This document shows, piece after piece, positions 46,911 to 56,456 of a DNA stretch of 63,472 bases. The notes beneath the pieces are model-generated. The model was not told the origin of the DNA. It did not search any database and saw only the letters and a list, made by a program, of their open reading frames with translations. The number at the start of each line of letters is the position of its first letter. The stretch's first letter is position 1. Made by a program: the position numbers and the translations under genes. The stretch lies in contig JACPNX010000025.1 in the NCBI GenBank assembly GCA_016185275.1, forward strand, positions 1 through 63,472. Reading direction: 5' to 3'. Source of the DNA: Actinomycetota bacterium (GTDB lineage: Bacteria > Actinomycetota > Acidimicrobiia > Acidimicrobiales > Iamiaceae).

Positions 46911-46952
46911 CACGGTCGGCTGCTGACACGGTCGCCCGCTGGCACGGTTGGC
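46905..46952 (+). repeat. Three 16-bp tandem repeats between rapZ and gap
   Basis: Units at 46905, 46921 and 46937 with core GCTGACACGGTCG (third copy GCTGGCACGGTTG), spaced exactly 16 bp. The first contains the rapZ stop codon. They end 82 nt before the gap ATG, so they could be part of its promoter or a repeated binding site. Confidence 0.8.
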
Positions 46953-47034
46953 GTACGTCGAGCCTCGTCTGATCGGATGGTCCCGACCAGCGCGGGCCGC
47001 CGCGCGTCCGAGCCCACGAGGAGAGCGGGACACC

Positions 47035-48045
47035 ATGACGATTCGCGTCGGGATCAACGGCTTCGGCCGCATCGGCCGCAACTTCTTCCGCGCGGCCAAG
47101 CAGTCCGGCGCCGACATCGACGTCGTCGCCGCCAACGACCTCGGTTCGCTCGAGCAGATGGCGAACCTCCTCCAGTACGACTCGGTGCTCGGCCGCTATC
47201 CCGAGCCGGTCGAGGTGACCGCCGCCGGCATCAAGGCCGGCGGCGACACCATCCAGATCCTGGCGGAGCGCGACCCCAAGGCGCTGCCGTGGGGCGATCT
47301 CGGTGTGGACGTCGTGGTCGAGTCGACCGGCTTCTTCACCGACCGCGACAAGGCGGCCGCCCACCTGGAGGCCGGTGCTCCCCGGGTGATCGTGTCGGCG
47401 CCGTCGAAGGGGGCCGACGCGACGTTCGTGATGGGAGTCAACGACTCGTCCTTCGATCCCGGGGCGCACAAGGTCGTGTCCAACGCGTCGTGCACGACCA
47501 ACTGCTTCGTGCCGATGATCAAGGTGCTCGACGACGCGTTCGGGGTGGAGCGGGGGATGATGACCACCGTCCACGCCTACACCGGCGACCAGCAGCTGGT
47601 GGACGGTCCGCACTCGGACCTTCGCCGCGGTCGCGGCGCAGCGATCAACATCACGCCGACCTCGACGGGTGCGGCGCGGGCGACCTCGCTCGTCATGGAG
47701 TCGATGAAGGGACGCCTCGACGGCACGGCGTTGCGGGTGCCGATCCCCGACGGTTCGATCACGGACTTCGTCGGCATCGTGGGCGCCGAGGTTTCCGCCG
47801 ACGAGGTGAACGAGGCGTTCCGGGCGGCGGCCGCCTCGGGGCCGCTGGCCAAGGTGCTCGTGTACTCCGAGGCACCGCTGGTGTCGTCCGACATCGTCGG
47901 CTCACCGGCGTCGTGCACGTTCGACTCCGGTCTGACGATGACCATGGGCAACATGGTGAAGGTGCTCGGCTGGTACGACAACGAATGGGGCTACTCGAAC
48001 CGCCTCGTCGACCTCGTCCAGATCGTCGGCGCGGCGAACCAGTAG
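47035..48045 (+). CDS. gap: Glyceraldehyde-3-phosphate dehydrogenase (type I)
   Basis: 336 aa from ATG 47035 with GAGGAGAG upstream. NAD-binding VGINGFGRIGRNFFRA, catalytic Cys in SNASCTTNCFVPMIKVL near residue 152, TVHAYTGDQQLVD, and the C-terminal GWYDNEWGYSNRLVDLV. Converts GAP to 1,3-bisphosphoglycerate. First of gap-pgk-tpiA, spaced 12 and 13 nt, one glycolytic operon as in other actinobacteria. The Asp-type residue after beta-2 (AANDLG) fits NAD over NADP. Confidence 0.98.
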   Translation: MTIRVGINGFGRIGRNFFRAAKQSGADIDVVAANDLGSLEQMANLLQYDSVLGRYPEPVEVTAAGIKAGGDTIQILAERDPKALPWGDLGVDVVVESTGFFTDRDKAAAHLEAGAPRVIVSAPSKGADATFVMGVNDSSFDPGAHKVVSNASCTTNCFVPMIKVLDDAFGVERGMMTTVHAYTGDQQLVDGPHSDLRRGRGAAINITPTSTGAARATSLVMESMKGRLDGTALRVPIPDGSITDFVGIVGAEVSADEVNEAFRAAAASGPLAKVLVYSEAPLVSSDIVGSPASCTFDSGLTMTMGNMVKVLGWYDNEWGYSNRLVDLVQIVGAANQ

Positions 48046-48057
48046 CGCTCCGCCACG

Positions 48058-49212
48058 ATGACGCCTGACGAGCACGACCCCCGTGCCGTGCCGCGCCTCG
48101 AGGACCTCGGTGATGTCGACGGCCAGCGTGTGCTCGTGCGGGCCGACTTCAACGTCCCCCTCGACGCCGGCCGGATCGTCGACGACCTGCGCATCCGGGC
48201 CGCAGTGCCGACGCTGAGGTGGCTGCAGGAGCGGGGGGCACGCCTCACCGTGGCCAGCCACCTCGGCCGGCCCGCTGGCGCGCCGGATCCGAGGTACTCC
48301 ATGGATCCCGTGCGGGAGCGGCTGGGGGAGCTGGCGCCCGGCGTCGAGCTGTGCGACAACCTCCGCTTCGACGCCGGCGAGACCGCGAACGATCCCGCCT
48401 TCGTCGCCCGTCTCGTCGACGGGCACGACGCCTACGTGAACGATGCCTTCGGCGCGTCGCACCGCGCGCACGCCTCGATCGTCGGGCCACCGAGGACGCT
48501 TCCGAGCGCGGCCGGCCGGCTGCTCGAGCGCGAGGTCGACGTGCTGCTCGGCCTGCGCCTGGAACCTCGCCGGCCCTTCATCGCCGTGCTCGGCGGCGCC
48601 AAGGTGAGCGACAAGCTCGGCGTGATCCGCGCTCTGCTCGGCGTGGTCGACGGCCTCGTCGTCGGCGGTGGGATGTGCTTCACGTTCCTCGCCGCGCAGG
48701 GCCACCGCACCGGCTCGTCGCTGCTCGAGGCCGGCGAGATCGGCACCTGCCGCGAGCTGCTGGCGTCGGGCACGCCGATCCACCTCCCGAGCGACGTGAC
48801 CGCGCTCGGACCGGGTGGCACCGTCGGTGATCCGGGCGCCGGTGGGGAGGTGCGCCAGCTGGGCGCCGACGTGCCCGACGGTTGGACGGGCCTCGACATC
48901 GGCCCCGGCACGGCCGCCGAGTTCTCCGATGTCATCGCCGAAGCACGATCGGTGTTCTGGAACGGGCCGATGGGCGTGTTCGAGGATCCGCGGTTCGCGG
49001 CGGGTACCCGCACCGTGGCCGAGGCCGTGGCCGACTGCCGCGGGTTCACCGTCGTCGGCGGCGGCGACAGCGCGGCCGCGGTGGCCGGGCTCGGCCTCGC
49101 CGACCGCATCGACCACGTGTCCACGGGCGGCGGCGCGTCGCTCGAGCTGCTCGAGCAGGGTGACCTGCCGGGCCTGGCGGCGCTGCGGGCCGCGCCCAAC
49201 GCCCGTCACTGA
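48058..49212 (+). CDS. pgk: Phosphoglycerate kinase
   Basis: 384 aa, ATG 48058, near the usual 390-400. N-terminal 3-PG-binding DGQRVLVRADFNVPLDAGRI, SHLGRPAG, NDAFGASHRAHASI, and the C-terminal nucleotide-binding VLGGAKVSDKLGVIRALL, VFWNGPMGVFEDPRFA and the terminal TVVGGGDSAAAVAGLGLADR with STGGGASLELLEQGDLPGL. Makes ATP from 1,3-bisphosphoglycerate. Between gap and tpiA. Confidence 0.98.
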   Translation: MTPDEHDPRAVPRLEDLGDVDGQRVLVRADFNVPLDAGRIVDDLRIRAAVPTLRWLQERGARLTVASHLGRPAGAPDPRYSMDPVRERLGELAPGVELCDNLRFDAGETANDPAFVARLVDGHDAYVNDAFGASHRAHASIVGPPRTLPSAAGRLLEREVDVLLGLRLEPRRPFIAVLGGAKVSDKLGVIRALLGVVDGLVVGGGMCFTFLAAQGHRTGSSLLEAGEIGTCRELLASGTPIHLPSDVTALGPGGTVGDPGAGGEVRQLGADVPDGWTGLDIGPGTAAEFSDVIAEARSVFWNGPMGVFEDPRFAAGTRTVAEAVADCRGFTVVGGGDSAAAVAGLGLADRIDHVSTGGGASLELLEQGDLPGLAALRAAPNARH

Positions 49213-49225
49213 AACGGAGGAACCC

Positions 49226-50014
49226 GTGTCCGCACGCCGGCCGCTGATCAGCGGCAACTGGAAGATGCACCTGAACCACTTCGAAGCGCTGCAGGTCGTG
49301 CAGAAGCTGAGCTACCTGCTCGCTCCGGACGACTTGGAGGACGTTGACGTGTCGGTCCACCCGCCGTTCACGGACCTGCGCACCGTGCAGACGGCCGTCG
49401 AGACCGACCGCATGCCGTTCGCCGTCGGTGCCCAGAACTGCCACTGGGAGGACAGCGGCGCGTTCACGGGCGAGGTCTCCCCGGCGATGCTGGCCAAGCT
49501 CAACATCGCCTACGTGATCGTCGGGCACTCCGAGCGGCGGGAGCTGTTCGGTGAGACCGACGAGGACGTGAACGGCAAGGTGCTCGCCGTGCACCGCCAC
49601 GCCATGACGCCCATCCTGTGCGTCGGCGAGACGCTCGCCGAGCGGGAGGCGGGCACGACCGAGACCAAGGTGGTGCGCCAGGTGCACGCCGGCCTGGCCG
49701 GCCTGTCACCCGAGCAGGTCGCGGGCATGGTGGTCGCCTACGAGCCGATCTGGGCCATCGGCACGGGCCGCACCGCCACCCCGGCCGACGCGCAGGCGGT
49801 GTGCGCTCTCGTGCGGGCGACCGTGGGGGAGGTCGCCGGCGCCGACGCCGCCGTGTCGGTGCGCGTCCAGTACGGAGGGTCGGTGAAGGCCGGCAACATC
49901 GCCGCGCTGATGGCCGAGCCCGACGTGGACGGAGCCCTGGTGGGAGGCGCTTCTCTCGACCCCGAGGAGTTCGCCCGCATCGTCCGCTATCGATCGGAGC
50001 CCGCCGCTTCCTGA
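49226..50014 (+). CDS. tpiA: Triosephosphate isomerase
   Basis: 262 aa from GTG 49226 with GGAGG 5 nt upstream. TIM barrel: SGNWKMHLN at the N-terminus (catalytic Lys), QNCHWEDSGAFTGEVSPAML, catalytic His in VIVGHSERRELFGE, catalytic Glu in VVAYEPIWAIGTGRTATP, and phosphate loop VQYGGSVKAGNIAALM with GALVGGASLDPEEF. Ends the gap-pgk-tpiA operon. In most actinobacteria secG comes next; here five ABC-transporter genes are in between. Confidence 0.98.
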   Translation: MSARRPLISGNWKMHLNHFEALQVVQKLSYLLAPDDLEDVDVSVHPPFTDLRTVQTAVETDRMPFAVGAQNCHWEDSGAFTGEVSPAMLAKLNIAYVIVGHSERRELFGETDEDVNGKVLAVHRHAMTPILCVGETLAEREAGTTETKVVRQVHAGLAGLSPEQVAGMVVAYEPIWAIGTGRTATPADAQAVCALVRATVGEVAGADAAVSVRVQYGGSVKAGNIAALMAEPDVDGALVGGASLDPEEFARIVRYRSEPAAS

Positions 50015-50358
50015 CGGCCCGTCAGGACACGAGCACGACCGCCGGCCGGGCCGTCGGGCACCGAGCGACGAGTGGGCGAAGCGCCCAGCCGCAACCGCCG
50101 GGACCGGTCATCGCGACGGGCCTCCGCGCGCCGCGCGAGGCACGCTGCTATGGTCCCGCCGCCGTTCTGGGGCTCGGTTACGGTTCGGCGACGTTCCCTC
50201 CCGAGCCCTTGATCGGTCGGCGAGTCCGGGGAAAATGGCTCCGGCTCGGAGCGACCACGGTCACGTGTCGCTCCGGCGTCGCGATGGGACACCGGTTCCG
50301 ACGGAGCTCTGCGCCGGAACAACCCATCCATCCCGTCCACCACCAGGAGGTCCGCTCC
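50015..50358. other. Gap between tpiA and the ABC-importer operon
   Basis: 344 nt with no gene I can support. TATGGT at 50149-50154 and TACGGT near 50178 are possible -10 boxes; neither has a good -35. Just after the tpiA stop the sequence holds complementary ACGGCCCG and CGGGCCGT segments separated by a 33-nt loop, a weak terminator at best. The strong AGGAGG at 50345-50350 is the ribosome-binding site of the binding-protein gene. Confidence 0.4.
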
Positions 50359-52083
50359 GTGAGTTCCCGTTCCCGGGGGAGGAAGTTCCTCACCCTCTTG
50401 TTCGTCTTCCTGCTCGTCGCATCGGCGTGCGGCAAGAAGAACGACAACAACGCCAAGGGCGGCAACAACACGATCCAGAAGGGTGGGGGTCCGGCGGCTA
50501 CGAGCGGAGACACGCTCGCCAGCCTGGGCAGCCGCAAGTCCGGCACGCAGGGCGGGACGCTGACGCTCGCTGGCGAGCAGGAGCCCTCGGGGTACAACTG
50601 GCTCACGTCGGCCGACAACGCCGCCTGGACCCAGTACTTCATGCAGAACGTCTGGGAGGGCTCTGTCCGGGTGAAGCCGGACGGCACGATCGTCCGCAAC
50701 GACGACATCGTGAGCTCGATCAAGCTGACGAAGAAGGACCCGCTGACGATCGAGTACCAGATCAACCCCAGCGCGTCCTGGTCCAACGGTGACCCGGTGT
50801 CGGTGGACGACTTCAAGTTCACCTGGGAAGCCCAGCGCGGCGACAAGACCACGCAGAAGGATCCTCAGACCGGCGAGTTCATCCCGAAGTACGACGCGGT
50901 GTCGACCACCGGCTACGAGGACATCCAGTCCGTCGAGGGCACCGGCAAGACCGTCACGGTCACCTTCAAGAAGATCTTCGCCGACTGGCGGGTCCTGTTC
51001 GACCCGCTCCTCAACCGGAAGATGTTCCAGGCCGAGGGCGGCGGCGACGAGGCCAAGGGCTTCAACGACGGCTTCAAGAACGAGAACGTGAAGCCGTCCG
51101 CCATCTGGTCCAACGGTCCGTTCATGGTCTCGGAGATCACCCCCGGCCAGCAGACCGTGCTCGTGCGGAACCCGAAGTACACGGGATCGCGCAAGGCCTA
51201 CCTGGACAAGGTCACGATCCGGTGGATCACCGACGCCAGCCAGGAGCCGGCGGCCTTGAAGAACGGTGAGGTCGACGTGATGTACCCGCAGGCCCAGCTC
51301 GATCTGGTCCAGCAGGTGAAGCAGATCTCCAACGCCAAGTACACGCTGGCCTTCGGGACCTTCTGGGAGCACCTCGATCTCAACGCCAAGAACCAGTTCC
51401 TGAAGGACCAGAAGGTCCGCCAGGCCATCTTCATGGCGGTCGACCGGCCCACGCTGGTGAACACGATCATCAAGCCGTTCTCGAGCTCGGCCGAGCAGCT
51501 CAACAACCGGATCTTCTTCCCCGGCAACCCGAACTACAAGGACAACTCGGGCATGTACAACAAGCCCAACGTGGCCGGGGCGAAGAAGATGCTCACCGAC
51601 GCCGGCTACCAGCCGAACCAGATCACGCTGAACCTCGCCTTCCGCCAGCCCAACCCGCGGCGGCAGCAGACGGTGACGCTCCTCCAGGCTCAGCTGGCGG
51701 CCATCGGGATCAAGGTGACGATCACCCCGAAGCCCGATTTCACGTTCCTGGACAACGGCGACTTCGACATGGCCCTGTTCGGGTACACGGGCGGCACGGT
51801 GCTGTCGGGCAACTCCTCGATCTACACCCGGGGCTCGCTGCAGAACTACACGAACACCGGCTCTGCGGAGATCGATCGGCTCATCAAGCAGAGCAACTCC
51901 GAGCTCGATCCGCAGAAGCGCGCCGATCTGTGGAACCAGATCGACAAGCTGCTGTGGGACCAGGCGGGCTCGCTGCCGATGTGGCAGAACCCCGAGATCA
52001 TCGCCTGGAACAACAAGGTCAAGAACGTGACCTTCAACGGCTACCAGGGGTTCGGCTGGGACATGGCCGACTGGTCGTTCTGA
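50359..52083 (+). CDS. Peptide/nickel-type ABC transporter, substrate-binding lipoprotein
   Basis: 574 aa from GTG 50359, with AGGAGG 8 nt upstream. Signal peptide with lipobox (FLLVASAC, lipid Cys24), a Lys/Asn/Gly-rich linker, and an SBP_bac_5 domain from about 65 to the end: WEGSVRVKPDGTIVRNDDIV, YQINPSASWSNGDPVSVDDF and KNGEVDVMYPQAQLDLVQQV. This is the DppA/OppA family; the ligand may be oligopeptide, nickel complex or another small molecule. First of five genes encoding a full importer. Confidence 0.93.
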   Translation: MSSRSRGRKFLTLLFVFLLVASACGKKNDNNAKGGNNTIQKGGGPAATSGDTLASLGSRKSGTQGGTLTLAGEQEPSGYNWLTSADNAAWTQYFMQNVWEGSVRVKPDGTIVRNDDIVSSIKLTKKDPLTIEYQINPSASWSNGDPVSVDDFKFTWEAQRGDKTTQKDPQTGEFIPKYDAVSTTGYEDIQSVEGTGKTVTVTFKKIFADWRVLFDPLLNRKMFQAEGGGDEAKGFNDGFKNENVKPSAIWSNGPFMVSEITPGQQTVLVRNPKYTGSRKAYLDKVTIRWITDASQEPAALKNGEVDVMYPQAQLDLVQQVKQISNAKYTLAFGTFWEHLDLNAKNQFLKDQKVRQAIFMAVDRPTLVNTIIKPFSSSAEQLNNRIFFPGNPNYKDNSGMYNKPNVAGAKKMLTDAGYQPNQITLNLAFRQPNPRRQQTVTLLQAQLAAIGIKVTITPKPDFTFLDNGDFDMALFGYTGGTVLSGNSSIYTRGSLQNYTNTGSAEIDRLIKQSNSELDPQKRADLWNQIDKLLWDQAGSLPMWQNPEIIAWNNKVKNVTFNGYQGFGWDMADWSF

Positions 52084-52243
52084 CCCGACTTCATCCTCGG
52101 ATCGCGCCGTTGGCGATCCGCTGACCGAGTGGGGGGCGCCGCGCGAGCGGCGCACCCCAGCCCGTCCCGGGGCGTTACGCCCCCGGCAGCGCGACATCCC
52201 GCCGCAGCTTCGACCCGCGGGGTCGGGGAGGTGGTTCTCCTCG

Positions 52244-53218
52244 ATGCTGAAGTTCGTGATCCGGAGGCTGCTGGTCTCCGTGCCGGTGATCTTCGTGTCG
52301 TCGATGCTGGTGTTCTGGCTGGCGACCCAGTCGGGCGATCCGTTGGCCCCGCTGCGCCAGAACCCACGCATCTCGCGCGCGACGATCGCCGCCCGCGAGA
52401 GCCAGCTGCACCTGCGCGAACCGATCGTCCAGCGCTACGTCGGCTGGATCAAGGGCGTGGTGCGCGGAGACCTCGGTGTCGACGTGCAGGGCAACCCGGT
52501 CTGGCCTCAGCTGTGGCGGGCGATGAAGATCAGCCTCCGGCTGCTCGTGTTCACCCTCATCCTCTCGGTGCTGCTGGCCCTGGCCGTCGGGGTGTTCAGC
52601 GCCGTTCGGCAGTACTCCGTGTTCGACTATTCGTCGACCTTCACGTCGTTCCTCTTCTACTCGTTGCCCGTGTTCTGGCTGGGTGCGCTGTTGAAGGAGG
52701 GCGGCATCCGGCTCAACCAGTCGCTCGGGATCCGCTTCATCCAGACGGTGGGCTCGGGCGGTGGGCCGGACATCAAGGGGTTCGGCAACCAGCTCTACAG
52801 CATCGCCGGCAGCACCGTGCTGCCTGCCCTGTCGCTGATCATCATCAGCTACGCGGGCTACAGCCGCTACGTCCGGGCCTCGATGCTCGACACGCTCGGC
52901 TCGGACTACGTGCGCACCGCCCGGGCCAAGGGCCTGCGGCAGCGACGCGTGGTGCTGGCCCACGCCATGCGCAACGCGCTGATCCCGGTCACGACCGTCG
53001 TCGCCCTGGACTTCGGGACGGTCATCGCCGGCGCGGTGGTGACCGAGACGGTCTTCCAGTGGCGGGGCATGGGGTCGCTGTTCCTCAAGGCCGCCAGCAA
53101 CAGCGACGTGTACACGATCGGTGCCTACCTCCTCGTGACCGCGTCGTTCGTGGTCGTGTTCAACCTCGTGGCGGATGTCGTCTACGCCCTCCTCGACCCG
53201 CGCATCCGACTGGAGTAG
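52244..53218 (+). CDS. ABC transporter permease 1 (DppB/OppB type)
   Basis: 324 aa, ATG 52244. Six TM helices starting RRLLVSVPVIFVSSMLVFWLA; the first periplasmic loop has QLHLREPIVQRYVGWIKGVV and RGDLGVD as in DppB. The EAA loop, GSDYVRTARAKGLRQRRVVL, contacts the ATPases. Longer than a minimal DppB by an insert around residues 165-185 (GSGGGPDIKGFGNQL). It pairs with permease 2, which begins 3 nt later. Confidence 0.94.
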   Translation: MLKFVIRRLLVSVPVIFVSSMLVFWLATQSGDPLAPLRQNPRISRATIAARESQLHLREPIVQRYVGWIKGVVRGDLGVDVQGNPVWPQLWRAMKISLRLLVFTLILSVLLALAVGVFSAVRQYSVFDYSSTFTSFLFYSLPVFWLGALLKEGGIRLNQSLGIRFIQTVGSGGGPDIKGFGNQLYSIAGSTVLPALSLIIISYAGYSRYVRASMLDTLGSDYVRTARAKGLRQRRVVLAHAMRNALIPVTTVVALDFGTVIAGAVVTETVFQWRGMGSLFLKAASNSDVYTIGAYLLVTASFVVVFNLVADVVYALLDPRIRLE

Positions 53219-53221
53219 CCG

Positions 53222-54271
53222 ATGAGCTTCACGGCCCCGCAGGTCAGCGGCAGCGGTCTCGATGCCGCGGCCGCGTCGCCCCCTGGCGCGCCGCCGCCCG
53301 GTGGCCCTCCGGACGAGGCCGAGCTCGTCCAAGGGCTGGGCACGACCAGCCTCTCGCAGCGCCAGATGGTGGTGCGCCGGTTCCTCCGGCACCGGGCCGC
53401 CATGGTGGCGCTCATCACGCTCGTGGTCGTGGTCGTGATGGCGCTGGTGGGCGGCAAGGTGTGGAAGTGGCCGTACCAGGGGATCGGCTCGTTCGACTCC
53501 ACGTGCCTGTCGTGCTCGCCCACCACCGACTTCTTCAACCACCCGATGGGCACCGACGGCATCGGGTCGGACATCTTCGCCCAGGTCCTGCGGGGCGCGC
53601 AGGCGTCGGTGTCGATCATGCTCGTCGTCGCACTCCTCTCCACGGGCCTGGGCGTCGTGGTAGGCGGTATCGCCGGCTACTACCGCGGGTGGGTCGACGC
53701 GATCCTCATGCGCATCGTCGACCTCCTCCTCACGATCCCCGGCCTGCTCGTGCTCGTGGTGCTGGCCCGCGTCGGCGCCAACCCACGGTCGCCGCTCACC
53801 AAGTACGTGCTGCGCTACTTCGGTTCCGGCGGCGGCTCGTGGCTGCGCATCGCGGTCATCATCGCCCTGCTGGCGTGGATGCCCGTCGCCCGGGTGGTGC
53901 GGGCCGAGGTGCTGTCGCTGCGGGAGAAGGAGTTCGCGGAGGCGGCGCGGGCGCTGGGCGCCGGCGATCTGCGCATCATCTTCAAGCACCTGATCCCGAA
54001 CGCCGTGGGCACGATCATCGTGTCGGCCACCTTGATCATGGCGGTGGCCATCCTCACGGAGACGACGCTGAGCTACCTCGGCTTCGGTGTGACGGCGCCG
54101 GACACCTCGCTCGGTCTGCTCGTCAGTGCCGGCCAGACGGCTGCGTTCACCCGCTGGTGGCTCTTCTACTTCCCGGGCCTGTTCATCATCGTGATCGTGC
54201 TGTGCGTCAACTTCGTGGGCGACGGTCTGCGCGACGCCTTCGATCCCAAGCAGAACAAGGTGCGCGCGTGA
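53222..54271 (+). CDS. ABC transporter permease 2 (DppC/OppC type)
   Basis: 349 aa, ATG 53222. A Pro/Gly-rich cytoplasmic leader (1-35), then the OppC_N segment with TM1 (AMVALITLVVVVVMALVGG), a periplasmic loop with FFNHPMGTDGIGSDIFAQVL (the HPxGTDxxGRD-type motif) and five more TMs. The EAA loop is REKEFAEAARALGAGDLRII. Loop CLSCSPTTD carries a vicinal Cys pair not usual for the family. GTGA overlap with the next gene. Confidence 0.94.
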   Translation: MSFTAPQVSGSGLDAAAASPPGAPPPGGPPDEAELVQGLGTTSLSQRQMVVRRFLRHRAAMVALITLVVVVVMALVGGKVWKWPYQGIGSFDSTCLSCSPTTDFFNHPMGTDGIGSDIFAQVLRGAQASVSIMLVVALLSTGLGVVVGGIAGYYRGWVDAILMRIVDLLLTIPGLLVLVVLARVGANPRSPLTKYVLRYFGSGGGSWLRIAVIIALLAWMPVARVVRAEVLSLREKEFAEAARALGAGDLRIIFKHLIPNAVGTIIVSATLIMAVAILTETTLSYLGFGVTAPDTSLGLLVSAGQTAAFTRWWLFYFPGLFIIVIVLCVNFVGDGLRDAFDPKQNKVRA

Positions 54272-55347
54272 CGACCGCCGATCTCCCGCAGGGCTCGGTG
54301 GGCCTGGCGGATCCGTCCGCCGCACCGTTGCTCAAGGTGGACGACCTGCACGTCTCGTTCCCGACCGACGGTGGGCTGGTGCGGGCGGTGCGCGGGGTGA
54401 GCTTCGAGCTGCGCGAGGGCGAGGTGCTGGGCATCGTCGGCGAGTCGGGTTCGGGCAAGTCGGTCACGATGATGGCGGCGATGGGCCTGCTGCCCCGCAC
54501 CGCTCGCATCGAGGGTTCGGTCACGCTGCGGGGGCGCGAGCTGCTGGGCATGGAGGCTCACGAGCTGAACCGGGTCCGCGGCGACGACATGGTCATGATC
54601 TTCCAGGACCCGATGACGTCGCTGAACCCGGTGCACAAGGTGGGTTCGCAGATCGCCGAGGCCGTGCGCGCCCACTACGAAGTCGACAAGGACACCGGGT
54701 GGAAGCGGGCGGTCGAGATGCTGCGCCTGGTCGGCATCCCCCAGCCCGAGCAGCGGGCGCACAGCTATCCGCACGAGTTCTCCGGCGGCATGCGCCAGCG
54801 GGCGATGATCGCGATGGCGATGGCCAACGATCCGCAGCTGATCATCGCCGACGAGCCCACGACCGCGCTGGACGTGACGGTGCAGGCGCAGGTGCTCGAC
54901 GTGCTGCGCACCGCCAAGGAGGAGACCGGTGCCGCCGTCATCCTCATCACCCACGATCTCGGGGTGGTGGCCAACATGGCTGACCGGGTGCTCGTCATGT
55001 ACGCGGGACGGCCCGTGGAGATCGCCAGCGTCGACGAGGTGTACGACAACCCCCGGATGCCCTACACCGTGGGGCTGCTGGGTTCGCTGCCGCGGGTCGA
55101 CGCCGACGGGTCCGAGCGGCTGCACCCGATCAAGGGCACGCCGCCGTCGATGGTCAGCCTCCCGTCGGGGTGCCCGTTCCGGCCGCGCTGCCCGCTCGCC
55201 GTAGAGGTCTGCGTGGAGCAGGAACCGGTGCTCGAGGCGACCTCGACGGCCGAGGACCACTGGGTGGCGTGCCACCGTTGGCGCGAGGTCGCCCGCGAGC
55301 CCGATCCGGTCGAGATCTTCGACACCGGCAGCGGAGCCGCGCTGTGA
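54268..55347 (+). CDS. ABC transporter ATPase 1 (DppD/OppD type)
   Basis: 359 aa from GTG 54268. Walker [21 protein letters not shown] near residue 65, Q loop [14 protein letters not shown], signature [16 protein letters not shown], Walker [17 protein letters not shown], His switch [15 protein letters not shown]. The C-terminal oligopeptide-permease domain has the Cys-rich [15 protein letters not shown] that binds an Fe-S cluster in related proteins. Overlaps both neighbours by 4 nt. Confidence 0.95.
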   Translation: MTTADLPQGSVGLADPSAAPLLKVDDLHVSFPTDGGLVRAVRGVSFELREGEVLGIVGESGSGKSVTMMAAMGLLPRTARIEGSVTLRGRELLGMEAHELNRVRGDDMVMIFQDPMTSLNPVHKVGSQIAEAVRAHYEVDKDTGWKRAVEMLRLVGIPQPEQRAHSYPHEFSGGMRQRAMIAMAMANDPQLIIADEPTTALDVTVQAQVLDVLRTAKEETGAAVILITHDLGVVANMADRVLVMYAGRPVEIASVDEVYDNPRMPYTVGLLGSLPRVDADGSERLHPIKGTPPSMVSLPSGCPFRPRCPLAVEVCVEQEPVLEATSTAEDHWVACHRWREVAREPDPVEIFDTGSGAAL

Positions 55348-56420
55348 CCGTGCCCGACGCACAGCTGGCCGGCGACATCAGTCCCGAGGCGGCGGCGGCC
55401 GCTCGGGCCTCGGCGTCGGCCGGGGCCGAGCAGGGTGTGCGCCCGATGCTCGAGGTGCGCGACCTCGTCAAGCACTTCCCGGTGCGGGGCGGGGGCATCG
55501 TGCGCCGGGTCGTGGGCCAGGTGCAGGCGGTCAGCGGCGTGTCGTTCGACGTGATGCCGGGCGAGACGCTCGGCGTGGTGGGGGAGTCGGGTTGCGGCAA
55601 GTCGACGCTCGGTCGCACCGTGCTCCAGCTGCTGCCGGCCACGGCCGGGTCGGTGCGCTTCGAGGGGCGCGAGCTGACGACGCTGAGCCGCAAGGAGCTG
55701 CGACCGATCCGGCGCGACCTGCAGATCGTGTTCCAGGACCCGTACGCCTCGCTGGATCCGCGCCTGCCGATCAACGAGATCATCAGCGAGGCGCTGGTGA
55801 TCCACAAACAGAAGGACAACGCGCGGGCCCGGGTGGCGGAGCTGCTCGAGCTGGTGGGGCTCACCCCCGACCACGCCCACCGGTACCCGCACGAGTTCTC
55901 GGGCGGGCAGCGGCAGCGGATCGGCATCGCCCGGGCGCTGGCGCTCCGACCGAAGATGATCGTGCTCGACGAGCCCGTCTCCGCGCTCGACGTGTCGATC
56001 CAGGCCGGTGTGATCAACCTGCTCGAGGACCTCCAGGAGGACTTCGGCCTGGCCTACGTGTTCATCGCCCACGACCTGTCGGTGGTGCGGCACGCCTCGG
56101 ACCGCGTCGCGGTGATGTACCTCGGCAAGGTGGTGGAGATCGGCTCCCGGCCCGACATCTACGAGCACTCGGCGCACCCCTACACGCAGGCGTTGCTGTC
56201 GGCCGTGCCGGTGCCCGACCCGAAGAAGGAGCGGCAGCGCAAGCGCATCGTGCTCACCGGTGACGTGCCCAGCCCGGTGGACCCCCCGTCGGGGTGCCGG
56301 TTCCGCACCCGGTGCCCCAAGGCGCAGGACATCTGTGCCGAGGAGGAGCCGACGCTGGTGGACCGGGGGCAGGGCCATCCGGTGGCGTGCCACTTCGCCG
56401 AGGAGATGGCGGTCGTCTAG
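55344..56420 (+). CDS. ABC transporter ATPase 2 (DppF/OppF type)
   Basis: 358 aa from GTG 55344. A 30-aa Ala-rich leader precedes [20 protein letters not shown]. Walker [22 protein letters not shown] loop [16 protein letters not shown], signature [17 protein letters not shown], Walker [17 protein letters not shown], His switch [14 protein letters not shown], and the C-terminal [15 protein letters not shown] cluster motif. Works as a heterodimer with ATPase 1. 36 nt upstream of secG. Confidence 0.95.
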   Translation: MTVPDAQLAGDISPEAAAAARASASAGAEQGVRPMLEVRDLVKHFPVRGGGIVRRVVGQVQAVSGVSFDVMPGETLGVVGESGCGKSTLGRTVLQLLPATAGSVRFEGRELTTLSRKELRPIRRDLQIVFQDPYASLDPRLPINEIISEALVIHKQKDNARARVAELLELVGLTPDHAHRYPHEFSGGQRQRIGIARALALRPKMIVLDEPVSALDVSIQAGVINLLEDLQEDFGLAYVFIAHDLSVVRHASDRVAVMYLGKVVEIGSRPDIYEHSAHPYTQALLSAVPVPDPKKERQRKRIVLTGDVPSPVDPPSGCRFRTRCPKAQDICAEEEPTLVDRGQGHPVACHFAEEMAVV

Positions 56421-56456
56421 CCTCGTGCGGTCCCGGAGTCGGAAGGTCACCTGCTC

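Noticed and set aside
46905..46952. Tandem repeats considered as a CRISPR array
   Set aside because: Units abut directly without spacers, there are only three, and no cas gene is near.
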